Assembly (NCBI RefSeq): GCF_000708885.1
Contig: NZ_JEOE01000013.1
Location: forward strand, 1-64,000
From: Cellulomonas sp. HZM
Lineage (GTDB): Bacteria; Actinomycetota; Actinomycetes; Actinomycetales; Cellulomonadaceae
Length of the DNA stretch: 64,000 nucleotides
Direction: 5' to 3'
Shown here: positions 54,545-63,583 of the stretch, one piece after another
Numbering within the stretch: the first letter of the stretch is position 1
Layout of the letters: each line of letters starts with the position of its first letter
Notes under the pieces: generated by a model
Databases searched by the model: none
Seen by the model: the letters and a program-made list of their open reading frames with translations, nothing else
Told to the model about the DNA's origin: nothing
Translations under genes and position numbers: made by a program

Positions 54545-55329
54545 GCCTCGTGACCGATCCAGCGGCACTTGTGACGGGAGAGGCTGGTGAGACCGCGGCG
54601 ACGGCTCACCAGCCCCACAGGTCACAAGTGCCGCTGATCCCGCCGCGATCGCTCGCGGGGCGAGTCGGGGTCGCGAGCGCCGACGACCTGCAGATCGCCG
54701 GCCTCACGCCGCTGTCCACGTGCGACTGGCCGGGCCGGCTCGTTGCGACCGTCTTCCTGCAGGGTTGCCCGTGGCGGTGCACGTACTGCCACAACTCCGC
54801 GATCCTCGACCCGCGCACGCCCGGGGTCGTCCCGTGGCGCGACGTCACCGACCTGCTGGCGCGGCGACGCGGTCTGCTCGACGGCGTGGTGCTCTCCGGC
54901 GGTGAGCCCACGCGCCAGCTCGCGGTCGTCGAAGCGGCCCGCGAGGTGCGGGCAGCCGGCTTCGGCGTCGGTCTGCACACCGGCGGCGCCTACCCGCGTC
55001 GGCTCGCAGAGCTGCTCCCGCTGGTCGACTGGGTGGGGTTCGACGTCAAGGCTCCCGCGAGGCTGTACGACGCCATCACGCGCCGCGGCGGCGCCGGTCC
55101 GGCGTTCGAGTCGCTGCGGCTGGTGCTCGACGCGGGCGTGGACGTGCAGGTCCGCACGACGGTGGACCCCACGGTGCTGCACGACGACGACGTCGCCGAG
55201 CTCACCGCTGCGCTCCGCGCGCTGGGCGTGCGCGACCACGTGCTCCAGCGCGTGCGCCGCGACGGCACGACGAGCGAGTACCGGGCTGCGCTGGACGCGC
55301 TCGGCCCCCGACCGATCAGTGCAGTGTGA
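54541..55329 (+). CDS. nrdG: Anaerobic RNR-activating radical SAM protein NrdG
   Basis: 262 aa from GTG 54541, which overlaps the nrdD stop (GTGA). The radical-SAM cluster motif is QGCPWRCTYCHNS near residue 77, followed by VVLSGGEPTRQ. It generates the glycyl radical of NrdD. The first 40 residues are encoded by a palindromic element (54556-54640) and are not conserved; GTG 54628 within the element is a possible alternative start. The 3' end overlaps the convergent gene by 14 bases. Confidence 0.9.
   Translation: MSLVTDPAALVTGEAGETAATAHQPHRSQVPLIPPRSLAGRVGVASADDLQIAGLTPLSTCDWPGRLVATVFLQGCPWRCTYCHNSAILDPRTPGVVPWRDVTDLLARRRGLLDGVVLSGGEPTRQLAVVEAAREVRAAGFGVGLHTGGAYPRRLAELLPLVDWVGFDVKAPARLYDAITRRGGAGPAFESLRLVLDAGVDVQVRTTVDPTVLHDDDVAELTAALRALGVRDHVLQRVRRDGTTSEYRAALDALGPRPISAV
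54556..54640. mobile_element. 75-bp MITE-like palindrome with 5-bp direct repeats
   Basis: Perfect 15-bp terminal inverted repeats AGCGGCACTTGTGAC (54561-54575) and its complement (54621-54635) enclose a second perfect 10-bp inverted repeat GGCTGGTGAG/CTCACCAGCC (54582-54591, 54605-54614), with symmetric 6-base gaps. GATCC flanks the element on both sides, like a target-site duplication. It is inside the 5' end of nrdG. It could instead be a regulatory hairpin. Confidence 0.6.
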
Positions 55330-56122
55330 TCTCCCGGGGGTTCGCCACGACGACCACCGGGTCCTGCGACGTCGCGTCCGACCCGTCGTCGTCCATCGGG
55401 GTCACGACCACGTAGGGCCACGCGGTGTACGTGCCGGCCGCAACCGGCCCGTCGCAGCCCGTGAACAGGTTGGGCCCCGACAGCTCGGTGGTCTCGCCCC
55501 GCGCGAGGTGGACCGCGCGCAGCGGTCCGTGCCCGGGCACGACGAACGCGGCGACGACGCCGTCGGCGTCGACGAGCGCGATGCTCCCCGCCTGCGACGT
55601 CGCCCCCGTGAACGTGGTGGTGCCCGCCGTCCCGAGCGTCTCGGTGAACGTCGGGGGCACCTCGGTGCCCCCGGACTCCGGGAGGTCGGCCGCGAGGGTC
55701 AGGCCTCGCGCGTCGGGCAGCGTGTGGATCGTGACCGTGACCTTCTCGTCGCACGCGAACAGGTCGCTCTCGGGGCCGCCCCCGGCGGTGGGTGAGGTGG
55801 CCGCGTCGTCGTCGGAGGTCACGTCCGGGTCGGATGTCGGGGAAGACGGGGGCGACGACGGCGCCGGGGTCGGCGTCGTCGAGCTCGTCGCGGGCCCGAC
55901 GGGTGCCGGCTGCCCGGTCCGCACGTGCGACACCCCGAACGCGATCGCCCCCGCCGCGGCCACCGCCGCGACGCCGGTCCCGGTGCGCCGCGCGGCCCGC
56001 CGGTGCCGCACGCGCGCGACGACGCGCGTGGCGAGCCCTGCGTCGAACGGGCCGGGAGCGGCGCGCCCGGCCGCGTCCGCGAGGTCGTCCAGACGATCAC
56101 CGAGCAGCTCGTCGAGGTTCAT
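55316..56122 (-). CDS. Membrane-anchored protein, probable partner of ECF sigma factor
   Basis: 268 aa. Residues 1-45 are cytoplasmic and acidic (LDELLGDRLDDLADAAG), with one membrane helix at about 55-72, a Pro/Thr/Ser linker, and an extracytoplasmic domain of about 150 residues with two or three cysteines. ATG 56122 overlaps the sigma factor stop (ATGA). The layout suggests an anti-sigma or co-regulated sensor, but no zinc-binding anti-sigma motif is visible. Confidence 0.7.
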   Translation of the reverse strand: MNLDELLGDRLDDLADAAGRAAPGPFDAGLATRVVARVRHRRAARRTGTGVAAVAAAGAIAFGVSHVRTGQPAPVGPATSSTTPTPAPSSPPSSPTSDPDVTSDDDAATSPTAGGGPESDLFACDEKVTVTIHTLPDARGLTLAADLPESGGTEVPPTFTETLGTAGTTTFTGATSQAGSIALVDADGVVAAFVVPGHGPLRAVHLARGETTELSGPNLFTGCDGPVAAGTYTAWPYVVVTPMDDDGSDATSQDPVVVVANPREITLH

Positions 56123-56685
56123 CGCACGTCTCCGTCCACCCGTCGGTCCCCGGCGGGCTCGCCGGGTCGTCCTTCCGCCTCGTCGTCCGCCAGCAGCGCG
56201 CGCAGCGTCGCGCGACCGTCGGACAGGTACCGCTTGACCGCGCCCGTGCTGAGCGAGAGCTCGTCGGCGATGTCCGCCACCGACAGGTCCTCCGCGTGGT
56301 GCAGCACGACGCACGTGCGCTCGCGCGGCGAGAGCCTGGCCAGCGCGTCGGCAAGCAGCACGCGGTTGCCGCCGAGCGCGTCGGGCGGGCCGTCCGGTCC
56401 GTCGCCCGGGGTCTGCTCGGGCGACGCGAGCAGGTGCCGCAGCCGGGCCCATGTGCGGCGACGGCGGAACCCGTCGAGGTAGAGCGTGTGCACCGCGCGC
56501 CGCACCCACGCCTCGGCGGAGCGCACCTCGCGCGGCGAGCGTGCCCCGGCGAACACCTTGACGAGCGCGTCCTGCACCAGGTCCTCGGCCTCGCGCAGGT
56601 CCCCCGTGAGGAGGTAGGCGTGGCCGACGAGCGCCCTGCCACGCTCGCGCACCAGCGCGTCGAGCACGCCTCGCCAGTCGTCCAC
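56119..56685 (-). CDS. ECF RNA polymerase sigma factor, SigE-like
   Basis: 188 aa. Region 2: LVGHAYLLTGDLREAEDLVQ and AWVRRAVHTLYLDGFRRRR. Region 4: LSPRERTCVVLHHAEDLSVA and DIADELSLSTGAVKRYLSDG helix-turn-helix. This matches the actinobacterial SigE/SigM-like SACE group. GTG 56685 has AAGGGAGGA 5-6 bases upstream. It is coupled to the membrane protein gene. Confidence 0.88.
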   Translation of the reverse strand: MDDWRGVLDALVRERGRALVGHAYLLTGDLREAEDLVQDALVKVFAGARSPREVRSAEAWVRRAVHTLYLDGFRRRRTWARLRHLLASPEQTPGDGPDGPPDALGGNRVLLADALARLSPRERTCVVLHHAEDLSVADIADELSLSTGAVKRYLSDGRATLRALLADDEAEGRPGEPAGDRRVDGDVR

Positions 56686-56831
56686 GTCCGTCCTCCCTTC
56701 GGTCCTACCCACCTTGACGCACGAGCGGCCCGGCGGGTTGGGGTCGGCGTCGCGACCAGCGCGGACGGGCGGCTCGACGACCGGCCGACGAGACGTCACC
56801 GGTAGGTCACCGGCGGAGCGCCGCCCGTGGC

Positions 56832-56837
56832 TAGACT
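56832..56837 (+). promoter_or_regulatory. Possible -10 element (TAGACT) of hppA
   Basis: TAGACT, 78 bases before the hppA ATG, fits the TANNNT -10 pattern. The repeated GTCACCGG just upstream (56796-56813) may be a -35 or activator site. The leader of about 70 bases contains no other obvious element. Confidence 0.35.
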
Positions 56838-56915
56838 GCCCGGGTCCGGCGGCAACGAGGCCGCAGGGACGCCAGGTGCGATCGGGGGGATCGTGCCGTT
56901 CTCCGAGGAGGATGC

Positions 56916-59216
56916 ATGGTCGAGCTCGGCTCCACGAGCATCACGATCGTCGCCGTCATCGCCGCCATCGCGCTCGCATCCCTGGTCGTCGCCGCCGTGC
57001 TGCGCCGCCAGGTGCTGGCTGCCGGTGAGGGCACGGCGTCGATGCAGGACATCGCGAAGGCCGTCCAGGAAGGTGCGTCGGCGTACCTGAACCGCCAGTT
57101 CCGCACCCTGGCCCTGTTCGCGGTGGTGGTCTGCGCGCTGCTGTTCCTCCTGCCGGGGGATGGCGGCGTGAAGGTGGGTCGGTCGATCTTCTTCCTGGTG
57201 GGCGCGGCGTTCTCCGCGTCGATCGGGTTCCTCGGCATGTGGCTCGCGACCCGTGCCAACCTACGCGTGGCCGCGGCCGCGTCGCAGCCGGGCGGCCGGG
57301 CCGAGGGTGCGCGGATCGCGTTCCGGACCGGCGGCGTGGTCGGCATGAGCGTCGTGGGCCTGGGCCTGCTCGGTGCCGCGGGCGTCGTGCTCATCTACAA
57401 GGGCGACGCGCCCGGCGTGCTCGAGGGCTTCGGCTTCGGAGCAGCGCTGCTCGCGATGTTCATGCGCGTCGGCGGCGGCATCTTCACCAAGGCCGCGGAC
57501 GTGGGCGCGGACCTCGTCGGCAAGGTCGAGCAGGGCATCCCCGAGGACGACCCGCGCAACGCGGCGACCATCGCGGACAACGTCGGCGACAACGTCGGCG
57601 ACTGCGCGGGCATGGCGGCCGACCTGTTCGAGTCGTACGCCGTGACGCTCGTCGCGGCACTCATCCTCGGCAAGGCCGCGTTCGGCGAGCAGGGACTCGT
57701 GTTCCCGCTCATCGTGACGACGGTCGGCGCGCTCGTCGCGGCGCTCGGCGTGGCGATCACCCGGGTGCGCGGCGACGAGAGCGGCCTGACCGCGATCAAC
57801 CGCGGCTTCTACGTCTCCGCGCTCGCGGGCGTGGTGCTCGCGGCGATCGCCGCGTTCGTGTACCTGCCCGACTCGTTCGCGAAGCTCACGGGCGGCACGG
57901 CCGGCCTCGAGACCCACGGCGGCGACCCGCGCCTGATCGCATCGGCCGCGGTGCTCGTCGGCGTCGTGCTGGCGGGCGTCATCCTGTGGGTCACGGGGTA
58001 CTTCACGGGGACGACGAGCAAGCCGACGCTGCACGTCGCGGCGACCACCCGCACGGGCGCGGCGACCGTGGTGCTCTCGGGCATCGGGGTGGGCTTCGAG
58101 TCCGCCGTGTACACCGCGGGCATCATCGCCGCGGCGATCTGCGGCGTGTTCCTCATCGCGGGCGGCAACATCGCGCTCGCGCTGTTCCTCATCTCGCTCG
58201 CGGGCTGCGGCCTGCTCACGACGGTCGGCGTGATCGTCGCGATGGACACGTTCGGTCCCGTGAGCGACAACGCGCAGGGCATCGCGGAGATGTCGGGCGA
58301 CGTGACCGAGGAGGGCGCGCAGATCCTCACGGACCTCGACGCTGTCGGGAACACGACGAAGGCCGTGACGAAGGGCATCGCGATCGCGACGGCCGTGCTC
58401 GCGGCGACCGCGCTGTTCGGGTCGTACGCCGACGCGGTCGGCAACAAGCTGGCCGAGGTCGGTGGCAAGTCCACGGGCGACCTCACCGCCGCGCTCATGG
58501 ACTACCAGATCATCAGCCCGATCACGCTCGTGGGCGTGATCCTGGGCGGTGCGACCGTCTTCCTGTTCTCGGGCCTCGCGATCGACGCCGTGACCCGTGC
58601 GGCCGGTGCGATCGTGTTCGAGGTGCGCCGCCAGTTCCGCGACCACCCGGGCATCATGACGTTCGACGAGCGCCCCGAGTACGGCAAGGTCGTCGACATC
58701 TGCACGAAGGACTCGCTGCGCGAGCTCGCGACGCCGGGTCTGCTCGCGGCGTTCGCGCCGATCGCCGTGGGCTTCGGGCTCGGCATCGGACCGCTCGCCG
58801 GCTTCCTCGCCGGGGCGATCGGCACCGGCGTGCTCATGGCCGTGTTCCTCGCGAACTCGGGCGGCGCGTGGGACAACGCGAAGAAGATCGTCGAGGACGG
58901 CCACTACGGCGGCAAGGGCTCGGACGCGCACGCGGCCGCGGTCATCGGCGACACCGTGGGCGACCCGTTCAAGGACACGGCCGGCCCCGCGATCAACCCG
59001 CTCATCAAGGTGATGAACCTGGTGTCGGTGCTCATCGCGCCGGCGGTCGTCGTGGTCTCGGTCGGTCCGGACGCGAACGCCGGTGTGCGCATCGGCATCG
59101 CGGTCGTCGCGGCGGCCGTCGCCTTCGGCGCGGTCATCATGTCCCGGCTGCGCGCGGCGCGCGTGGACCGCGAGGCGGAGAAGGAGCAGGTGCCCGCGCA
59201 GGGTGCGATGGTCTGA
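56916..59216 (+). CDS. hppA: Membrane H+-translocating pyrophosphatase
   Basis: 766 aa, about 16 membrane spans. It couples pyrophosphate hydrolysis to proton export. The substrate loop DVGADLVGKVEQGIPEDDPR, DNVGDNVGDCAGMAADLFES and the C-terminal DTVGDPFKDTAGPA are intact. GNTTKA has lysine at the position that marks potassium-independent enzymes. GAGGAGG precedes ATG 56916. Monocistronic, ended by a strong hairpin. Confidence 0.96.
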   Translation: MVELGSTSITIVAVIAAIALASLVVAAVLRRQVLAAGEGTASMQDIAKAVQEGASAYLNRQFRTLALFAVVVCALLFLLPGDGGVKVGRSIFFLVGAAFSASIGFLGMWLATRANLRVAAAASQPGGRAEGARIAFRTGGVVGMSVVGLGLLGAAGVVLIYKGDAPGVLEGFGFGAALLAMFMRVGGGIFTKAADVGADLVGKVEQGIPEDDPRNAATIADNVGDNVGDCAGMAADLFESYAVTLVAALILGKAAFGEQGLVFPLIVTTVGALVAALGVAITRVRGDESGLTAINRGFYVSALAGVVLAAIAAFVYLPDSFAKLTGGTAGLETHGGDPRLIASAAVLVGVVLAGVILWVTGYFTGTTSKPTLHVAATTRTGAATVVLSGIGVGFESAVYTAGIIAAAICGVFLIAGGNIALALFLISLAGCGLLTTVGVIVAMDTFGPVSDNAQGIAEMSGDVTEEGAQILTDLDAVGNTTKAVTKGIAIATAVLAATALFGSYADAVGNKLAEVGGKSTGDLTAALMDYQIISPITLVGVILGGATVFLFSGLAIDAVTRAAGAIVFEVRRQFRDHPGIMTFDERPEYGKVVDICTKDSLRELATPGLLAAFAPIAVGFGLGIGPLAGFLAGAIGTGVLMAVFLANSGGAWDNAKKIVEDGHYGGKGSDAHAAAVIGDTVGDPFKDTAGPAINPLIKVMNLVSVLIAPAVVVVSVGPDANAGVRIGIAVVAAAVAFGAVIMSRLRAARVDREAEKEQVPAQGAMV

Positions 59217-59228
59217 CCTGCGGCTCGC

Positions 59229-59273
59229 ACGACGAAGGCTCCCGCGGACTCGCGTCCCGGGAGCCTTCGTCGT
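59229..59273 (+). terminator. Terminator after hppA
   Basis: A perfect 16-bp stem with a 13-base loop starts 12 bases after the hppA stop. Confidence 0.85.
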
Positions 59274-59349
59274 CCCCGCCTCCGGTCGCACCGGCGTGCC
59301 CGCGCGCGTGTCGGTGGTCGGGTGCAGGCTGGCCGCGAGGAGGTCGGAC

Positions 59350-60018
59350 ATGGGCGAGCGACTGGACGTGAAGCAGTTCTCCGGGGCGGTCGAGGGCGAC
59401 GACTGGCGGGTGGTGTACGGGGGCGCGACTGCGTTCTTCGAGACCGGCTCGTTCGCGCGCGGGCTCGCGCTGGTCCAGGAGATCGGGGCTCTCGCCGAGC
59501 AGGCGAACCATCATCCGGACGTGGACCTGCGCTACCCGTGCGTGGTGGTGCGGACCACGTCGCACGACGTCGGCGGCCTGACCGAACGCGACGTCGCGCT
59601 CGCGTCCGGCATCTCCGCCGCGGCCGCTCGCCTGGGGATCGAGGCGCGCCCACGCCGCGTGCAGGCGCTCCAGCTCGCGGTGGACGTCATGGACGTCGCG
59701 GCGGTGCTGCCGTTCTGGACGGCGGTGCTGGGGTACGACGAGCGCGACGAGGTGCTGCGCGACCCCGCGGCCATCGGGCCGCGCGTGTGGTTCCAGCAGA
59801 TGGACGAGCCGCGCGAGCAGCGCAACCGCATCCACCTCGACCTGGCGATCGGCCGGGAGGAGGCGCTCGCCCGGGTCGAGGCGGCCGTCGCGGCGGGCGG
59901 GCACGTGGTGACCGACCGGTACGCGCCGCACTGGTGGACGCTCGCGGACCCGGAGGGGAACGAGGTGGACGTCGCCCCGTGGGTGACGGACACGGTGTGG
60001 GAGGACGACGACGAGTGA
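59350..60018 (+). CDS. Pterin-4a-carbinolamine dehydratase fused to VOC domain
   Basis: 222 aa. Residues 1-95 are a PCD/DCoH-like domain with EQANHHPDVDLRY and TSHDVGGLTERDVALA. Residues 105-215 form a glyoxalase/VOC-type half (ALQLAVDVMDVAAVLPFWTA, HLDLAIGREEALAR, DPEGNEVDV). AGGAGGTCGG precedes ATG 59350. The fusion is known from actinobacteria, but its joint function is unclear. Convergent with the next gene, leaving only 8 bases. Confidence 0.85.
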   Translation: MGERLDVKQFSGAVEGDDWRVVYGGATAFFETGSFARGLALVQEIGALAEQANHHPDVDLRYPCVVVRTTSHDVGGLTERDVALASGISAAAARLGIEARPRRVQALQLAVDVMDVAAVLPFWTAVLGYDERDEVLRDPAAIGPRVWFQQMDEPREQRNRIHLDLAIGREEALARVEAAVAAGGHVVTDRYAPHWWTLADPEGNEVDVAPWVTDTVWEDDDE

Positions 60019-60026
60019 CGGGTGGG

Positions 60027-60461
60027 TCAGCCGACGCCCTCGTCGACGATGTGCCAGTCACCACCCGCGGAGCGCTCGAGGGTGAAGCCCCACGACTGCC
60101 GGTCGTTGAACGACCCGTCGTTGTTCTTGATGGTCGCGTCGAAGCCGACGTAGGCCTGGTCGCCGTTCACGTTCGAGCCGAGCCTGGTCACGTCGACGAA
60201 CGTCACGGGCCGGCTGAACCGGCCGAGGTGCGACCCGTCGATCGCGTTCGCGGTGTCGAAGTCACGCGCCTCGAGCGCCGCGAGGTACACGGTGACGACC
60301 TGTTCGGGAGTCGCGTGCTCCGGCGGTGCGGCGACCTGGTGCCGCGGGCCCGACCACACCCACGCAGCGACGAGCAGCAGGAGCAGCGCGACGCTTGCCG
60401 CTGCGGCGGCACGACGTCGACGCCTGGTCGGCGGACGGTCCAGCACGGCGGCTTCGCTCAC
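60027..60461 (-). CDS. Small membrane-anchored NTF2-like protein
   Basis: 144 aa. A basic N-terminus, one membrane helix (about 21-37) and an extracytoplasmic domain (TPEQVVTVYLAALEARDFDT onward) of the NTF2/DUF4878 sort. GTG 60461. Function unknown. Divergent from the methyltransferase gene with 86 bases between. Confidence 0.7.
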   Translation of the reverse strand: MSEAAVLDRPPTRRRRRAAAAASVALLLLLVAAWVWSGPRHQVAAPPEHATPEQVVTVYLAALEARDFDTANAIDGSHLGRFSRPVTFVDVTRLGSNVNGDQAYVGFDATIKNNDGSFNDRQSWGFTLERSAGGDWHIVDEGVG

Positions 60462-60547
60462 ACCGTCGATGGTGCCCGACGACGACAGGCGGGCACCAGG
60501 GTCGTGGTGCCGGTCGGTCGGGCGGCCCGCCCGGGGACAATGGGCGC

Positions 60548-62065
60548 ATGAGCGCGCCCGTGGCCGATCCGTCCCTCGTCGACAAGCTCTCCACCGATCT
60601 GCGTGCCGCCGGGTACGGCGTCGCCGGTGTCGAGGAGCTGCTCGGGCCGATGGCCGCCGACGCGCTGCACCGCGAGGAGCCCGTGCCGGCGCTGCGAGCC
60701 GTCGCCGACAGCACCGAGCCCCTCGCCACGCTCGTCGCCGCGTTCCTGCTCGGGCGCTCGGTCCCGGCGGAACGGGTCGCCCGGGCGTTGCCCACGCTCG
60801 GCGTCGACGGGGCGACCTGGCTCGGCCTCGTCGAGCGCGACGGGGACGACGTCCGCGCGCTCGTCGACCTGCGCCCCTACACCGCGGCCGACGGCACCGG
60901 CGAGGTCGACTGGTGGATCGCGTCCGACCTCGGCGAGCTCGCGACCGGGCACGCGCTGCGCACGGACCACGTGCTCGGCGTCGGCGGAGCGTCGACCACG
61001 CTCGCGCAGGTCACCGTCCGCACGCCCGTGGACCGCGTGCTCGACCTCGGCACGGGCTGCGGCATCCAGGCGCTGCACGCGTCGCGCCACGCGACCAGCG
61101 TCACGGCGAGCGACATCTCCCGCCGCGCGCTCGGGTTCGCCGCGTTCAACGCCGCGCTCGCGGGCGTCGATCTCGACCTGCGTGAGGGCTCGATGCTGGA
61201 CCCGGTGCGGGCCGAGTCCTTTGACCTCGTCGTGAGCAACCCGCCGTTCGTCATCACGCCGCGCGGCGCCGACGTGCCGGAGTACGAGTACCGCGACGGC
61301 GGCCGCGCGGGCGACGACATCGTCTCCGACCTGGTCCGCGACGTGGGTGCCGTGCTCGCGCCCGGGGGCGTCGCGCAGCTGCTCGGCAACTGGGAGGTGC
61401 GACGCGGCGCGCAGTGGTCCGACCGCGTCGAGCAGTGGGTCGAGGACTCCGGGCTCGACGCGTGGGTGGTGCAGCGCGAGCTGCAGGACCCCGCGCAGTA
61501 CGCCGAGACGTGGATCCGCGACGGCGGCACGACGCCCGAGCGTGACCCGCAGGCGTGGGCACGCCGCTACGAGGCATGGCTGGACGACTTCGCGAGCCGC
61601 GACGTCGAGGCGATCGGCTTCGGCATCGTGACGCTGCGCCGGCCGACGAGCGGCACGCCCACGCTGCGCCGCCTCGAGGAGGTCACCGGTTCCGTGCAGC
61701 AGCCCCTCGGGCCCTCGATCGCCGCCTCGCTCGCCGCGAGCACGTGGCTCGAGCGGCACGCGGACCTCTCGTCGGCCCGGCTGGTCGTCGCGCCCGACGT
61801 CACCGAGGAGCGGTACCTGACCCCCGGCGAGGTGGACCCGCAGGTCGTGATCATCCGGCAGGGCGGTGGCTTCGGCCGCGCCGTGCAGGCGGGGACGGCG
61901 CTCGCGGGCTTCGTCGGCGCGTGCGACGGGGACCTGTCCGTGGGGCAGCTGGTCGGGGCGCTGGGCGCTCTGCTCGGGGTGCCGGCCGACGACGTCGCGG
62001 CGGACGTGCTGCCGAGCGTGCGCGGGCTGGTGCGCGACGGTCTGCTCGTCCCGGTCGAGGACTGA
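60548..62065 (+). CDS. Class I SAM-dependent methyltransferase with NPPF motif
   Basis: 505 aa. The Rossmann core lies at about 150-300: VLDLGTGCGIQALHASRH (motif I), then FDLVVSNPPFVI. NPP(F/Y) marks enzymes that methylate amide or exocyclic amino groups (N5-glutamine, N6-adenine, N2-guanine); the long N- and C-terminal domains suit an RNA- or protein-modifying enzyme. ATG 60548. The stop TGA lies in the first unit of an 11-bp repeat array. Confidence 0.85.
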   Translation: MSAPVADPSLVDKLSTDLRAAGYGVAGVEELLGPMAADALHREEPVPALRAVADSTEPLATLVAAFLLGRSVPAERVARALPTLGVDGATWLGLVERDGDDVRALVDLRPYTAADGTGEVDWWIASDLGELATGHALRTDHVLGVGGASTTLAQVTVRTPVDRVLDLGTGCGIQALHASRHATSVTASDISRRALGFAAFNAALAGVDLDLREGSMLDPVRAESFDLVVSNPPFVITPRGADVPEYEYRDGGRAGDDIVSDLVRDVGAVLAPGGVAQLLGNWEVRRGAQWSDRVEQWVEDSGLDAWVVQRELQDPAQYAETWIRDGGTTPERDPQAWARRYEAWLDDFASRDVEAIGFGIVTLRRPTSGTPTLRRLEEVTGSVQQPLGPSIAASLAASTWLERHADLSSARLVVAPDVTEERYLTPGEVDPQVVIIRQGGGFGRAVQAGTALAGFVGACDGDLSVGQLVGALGALLGVPADDVAADVLPSVRGLVRDGLLVPVED

Positions 62066-62137
62066 GCGGGCACTGAGCGGGCACTGAGCCAGCACTGAGC
62101 GGGCACCGAGCGGGCATTGAGCCGGCACCGGGCAAGG
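62061..62137. repeat. 11-bp tandem array, about seven units
   Basis: Consensus ACTGAGCGGGC at 11-bp period, with small variation in the last units. It overlaps the methyltransferase stop and provides TGA in several frames. Confidence 0.8.
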
Positions 62138-62175
62138 CCCGGACGGGCGCGAACCCGCAGGTCGCAGCCTCACAG

Positions 62176-62195
62176 GTCAGCCACAGGTTGCTGAC
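62176..62195. promoter_or_regulatory. Inverted repeat GTCAGC-N8-GCTGAC upstream of exporter genes
   Basis: Perfect 6-bp arms, 65 bases before the adaptor ATG. A possible operator. TACGGT at 62219-62224 may be the -10 of the same promoter. Confidence 0.35.
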
Positions 62196-62260
62196 ACCCT
62201 CGCACCAGGACCCCTTCCTACGGTCGTCGACAGCACATCGACACCACCGTGAGGGAGAGC

Positions 62261-63583
62261 ATGCGCGCGCGCTGGAGGGGGACCCGCCTGTGGGTCCGAG
62301 GAGTAGCTGTCGTCGTGGCGGTGGCGCTGGTCGCCACCGGGGCCTGGTGGATCTGGTGGCGGGACCCGTCGTCCGCACAGGCCCAGCAGCCGACGACGCG
62401 CTCGGTCCAGGCGAGCCTGACGACGATGGAGAAGTCCGTCTCGGCGACGGGCACGATCGAGCCGGTCGTCAGCGAGGACGTGAGCTTCGCGGTCTCGGGC
62501 ACGGTCCTCTCGGTCGACGTCGCCGCGGGTGACACCGTCAAGAAGGGGCAGAGGCTCGCGACCGTGAGCACGCTGCAGCTCGACGCGGACCTGCTCGACG
62601 CGAAGTCGACGCTCGCGCAGGCCAAGGCGCGGCTCGCCGACCTCGAGGACTCGAGCGACGGCTCCGACTCGTCCGACGCGCAGATCGCCGCGGCCGACGC
62701 GCAGGTCGACGTCGCGCAGGCGTCGGTCGACTCGGCGAAGGACGCGGTCGACGACGCGACGCTCGTCGCACCGGTCGCAGGCACGGTCACGACGGTCGGC
62801 ATCGAGGTCGGCGACGTCGTGAGCGGCTCGGGCAGCAGCGGGTCGGGCAGCGGGTCGGGCAGCGGCTCCGGCAGCGGCGCCGGTGGCGGGACCGGCGGCG
62901 GCGCGAGCAGCTCCGCGTCGAGCTCGTCGTCCTCGTCGTCGGGCCAGTTCACGATCGTCGGGACCAAGAAGTGGGAGGTCTCCACCACGGTCGGCGAGTC
63001 CGACGTGGCGAACATCAAGGTCGGCAACCAGGTCGAGATGACGTCCGACGACCTCACCGACACGCTGTACGGCACGGTGAGCGAGGTCGGTCTCGTCTCG
63101 TCGACCACGTCCGGGGTCGCCGGCTACCCGGTGGTCGTCGCGGTCACGGGCGACACCGCGAAGCTGCACGACGGTGTGAGCGTGGACGCGACGATCATCT
63201 ACCAGCGCCGCACGGACGTGCTGACGGTCCCGGCCCTGGCGGTCACCACCGAGGACGGCACCAGCACGGTGACGGTGCAGACCACGGACGGCACGACGAA
63301 GAAGGTCACCGTCACCACCGGCGAGACGTCGGGGAACGTCGTCGAGATCACCAAGGGTCTGTCCGAGGGCGACTCCGTGGTCCTGACCGTGTTCCAGGCA
63401 GGGACGGGCAACCGCTCGGGCAACGGCAACGGCAGCGGCAACCGGGACGAGGGTGGCTTCCCGGGCGGCTTCCCCGAGGGCGGCTTCCCGGGCGGCGCCG
63501 GGAGCTTCCAGGGGGGCCAGGGCGGCCAGGGCGGCTACGGCGGCAACGGTGCACGCTTCCAGGGCGGTGGTCGCAATGGCTGA
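62261..63583 (+). CDS. MacA/HlyD-like membrane-fusion protein of ABC exporter
   Basis: 440 aa. A membrane anchor (about 14-35), biotinyl-lipoyl-like half motifs (VSFAVSGTVLSVDVAAGD and LVAPVAGTVTTVGIEVGD) flanking a short coiled coil, a Gly-Ser stretch, a beta-barrel region, and a Gly-rich C-terminus with GGFPGGFPEGG repeats. AGGGAGAGC precedes ATG 62261. It overlaps the ABC gene by 8 bases. It links the ABC exporter to the cell surface. Confidence 0.88.
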   Translation: MRARWRGTRLWVRGVAVVVAVALVATGAWWIWWRDPSSAQAQQPTTRSVQASLTTMEKSVSATGTIEPVVSEDVSFAVSGTVLSVDVAAGDTVKKGQRLATVSTLQLDADLLDAKSTLAQAKARLADLEDSSDGSDSSDAQIAAADAQVDVAQASVDSAKDAVDDATLVAPVAGTVTTVGIEVGDVVSGSGSSGSGSGSGSGSGSGAGGGTGGGASSSASSSSSSSSGQFTIVGTKKWEVSTTVGESDVANIKVGNQVEMTSDDLTDTLYGTVSEVGLVSSTTSGVAGYPVVVAVTGDTAKLHDGVSVDATIIYQRRTDVLTVPALAVTTEDGTSTVTVQTTDGTTKKVTVTTGETSGNVVEITKGLSEGDSVVLTVFQAGTGNRSGNGNGSGNRDEGGFPGGFPEGGFPGGAGSFQGGQGGQGGYGGNGARFQGGGRNG

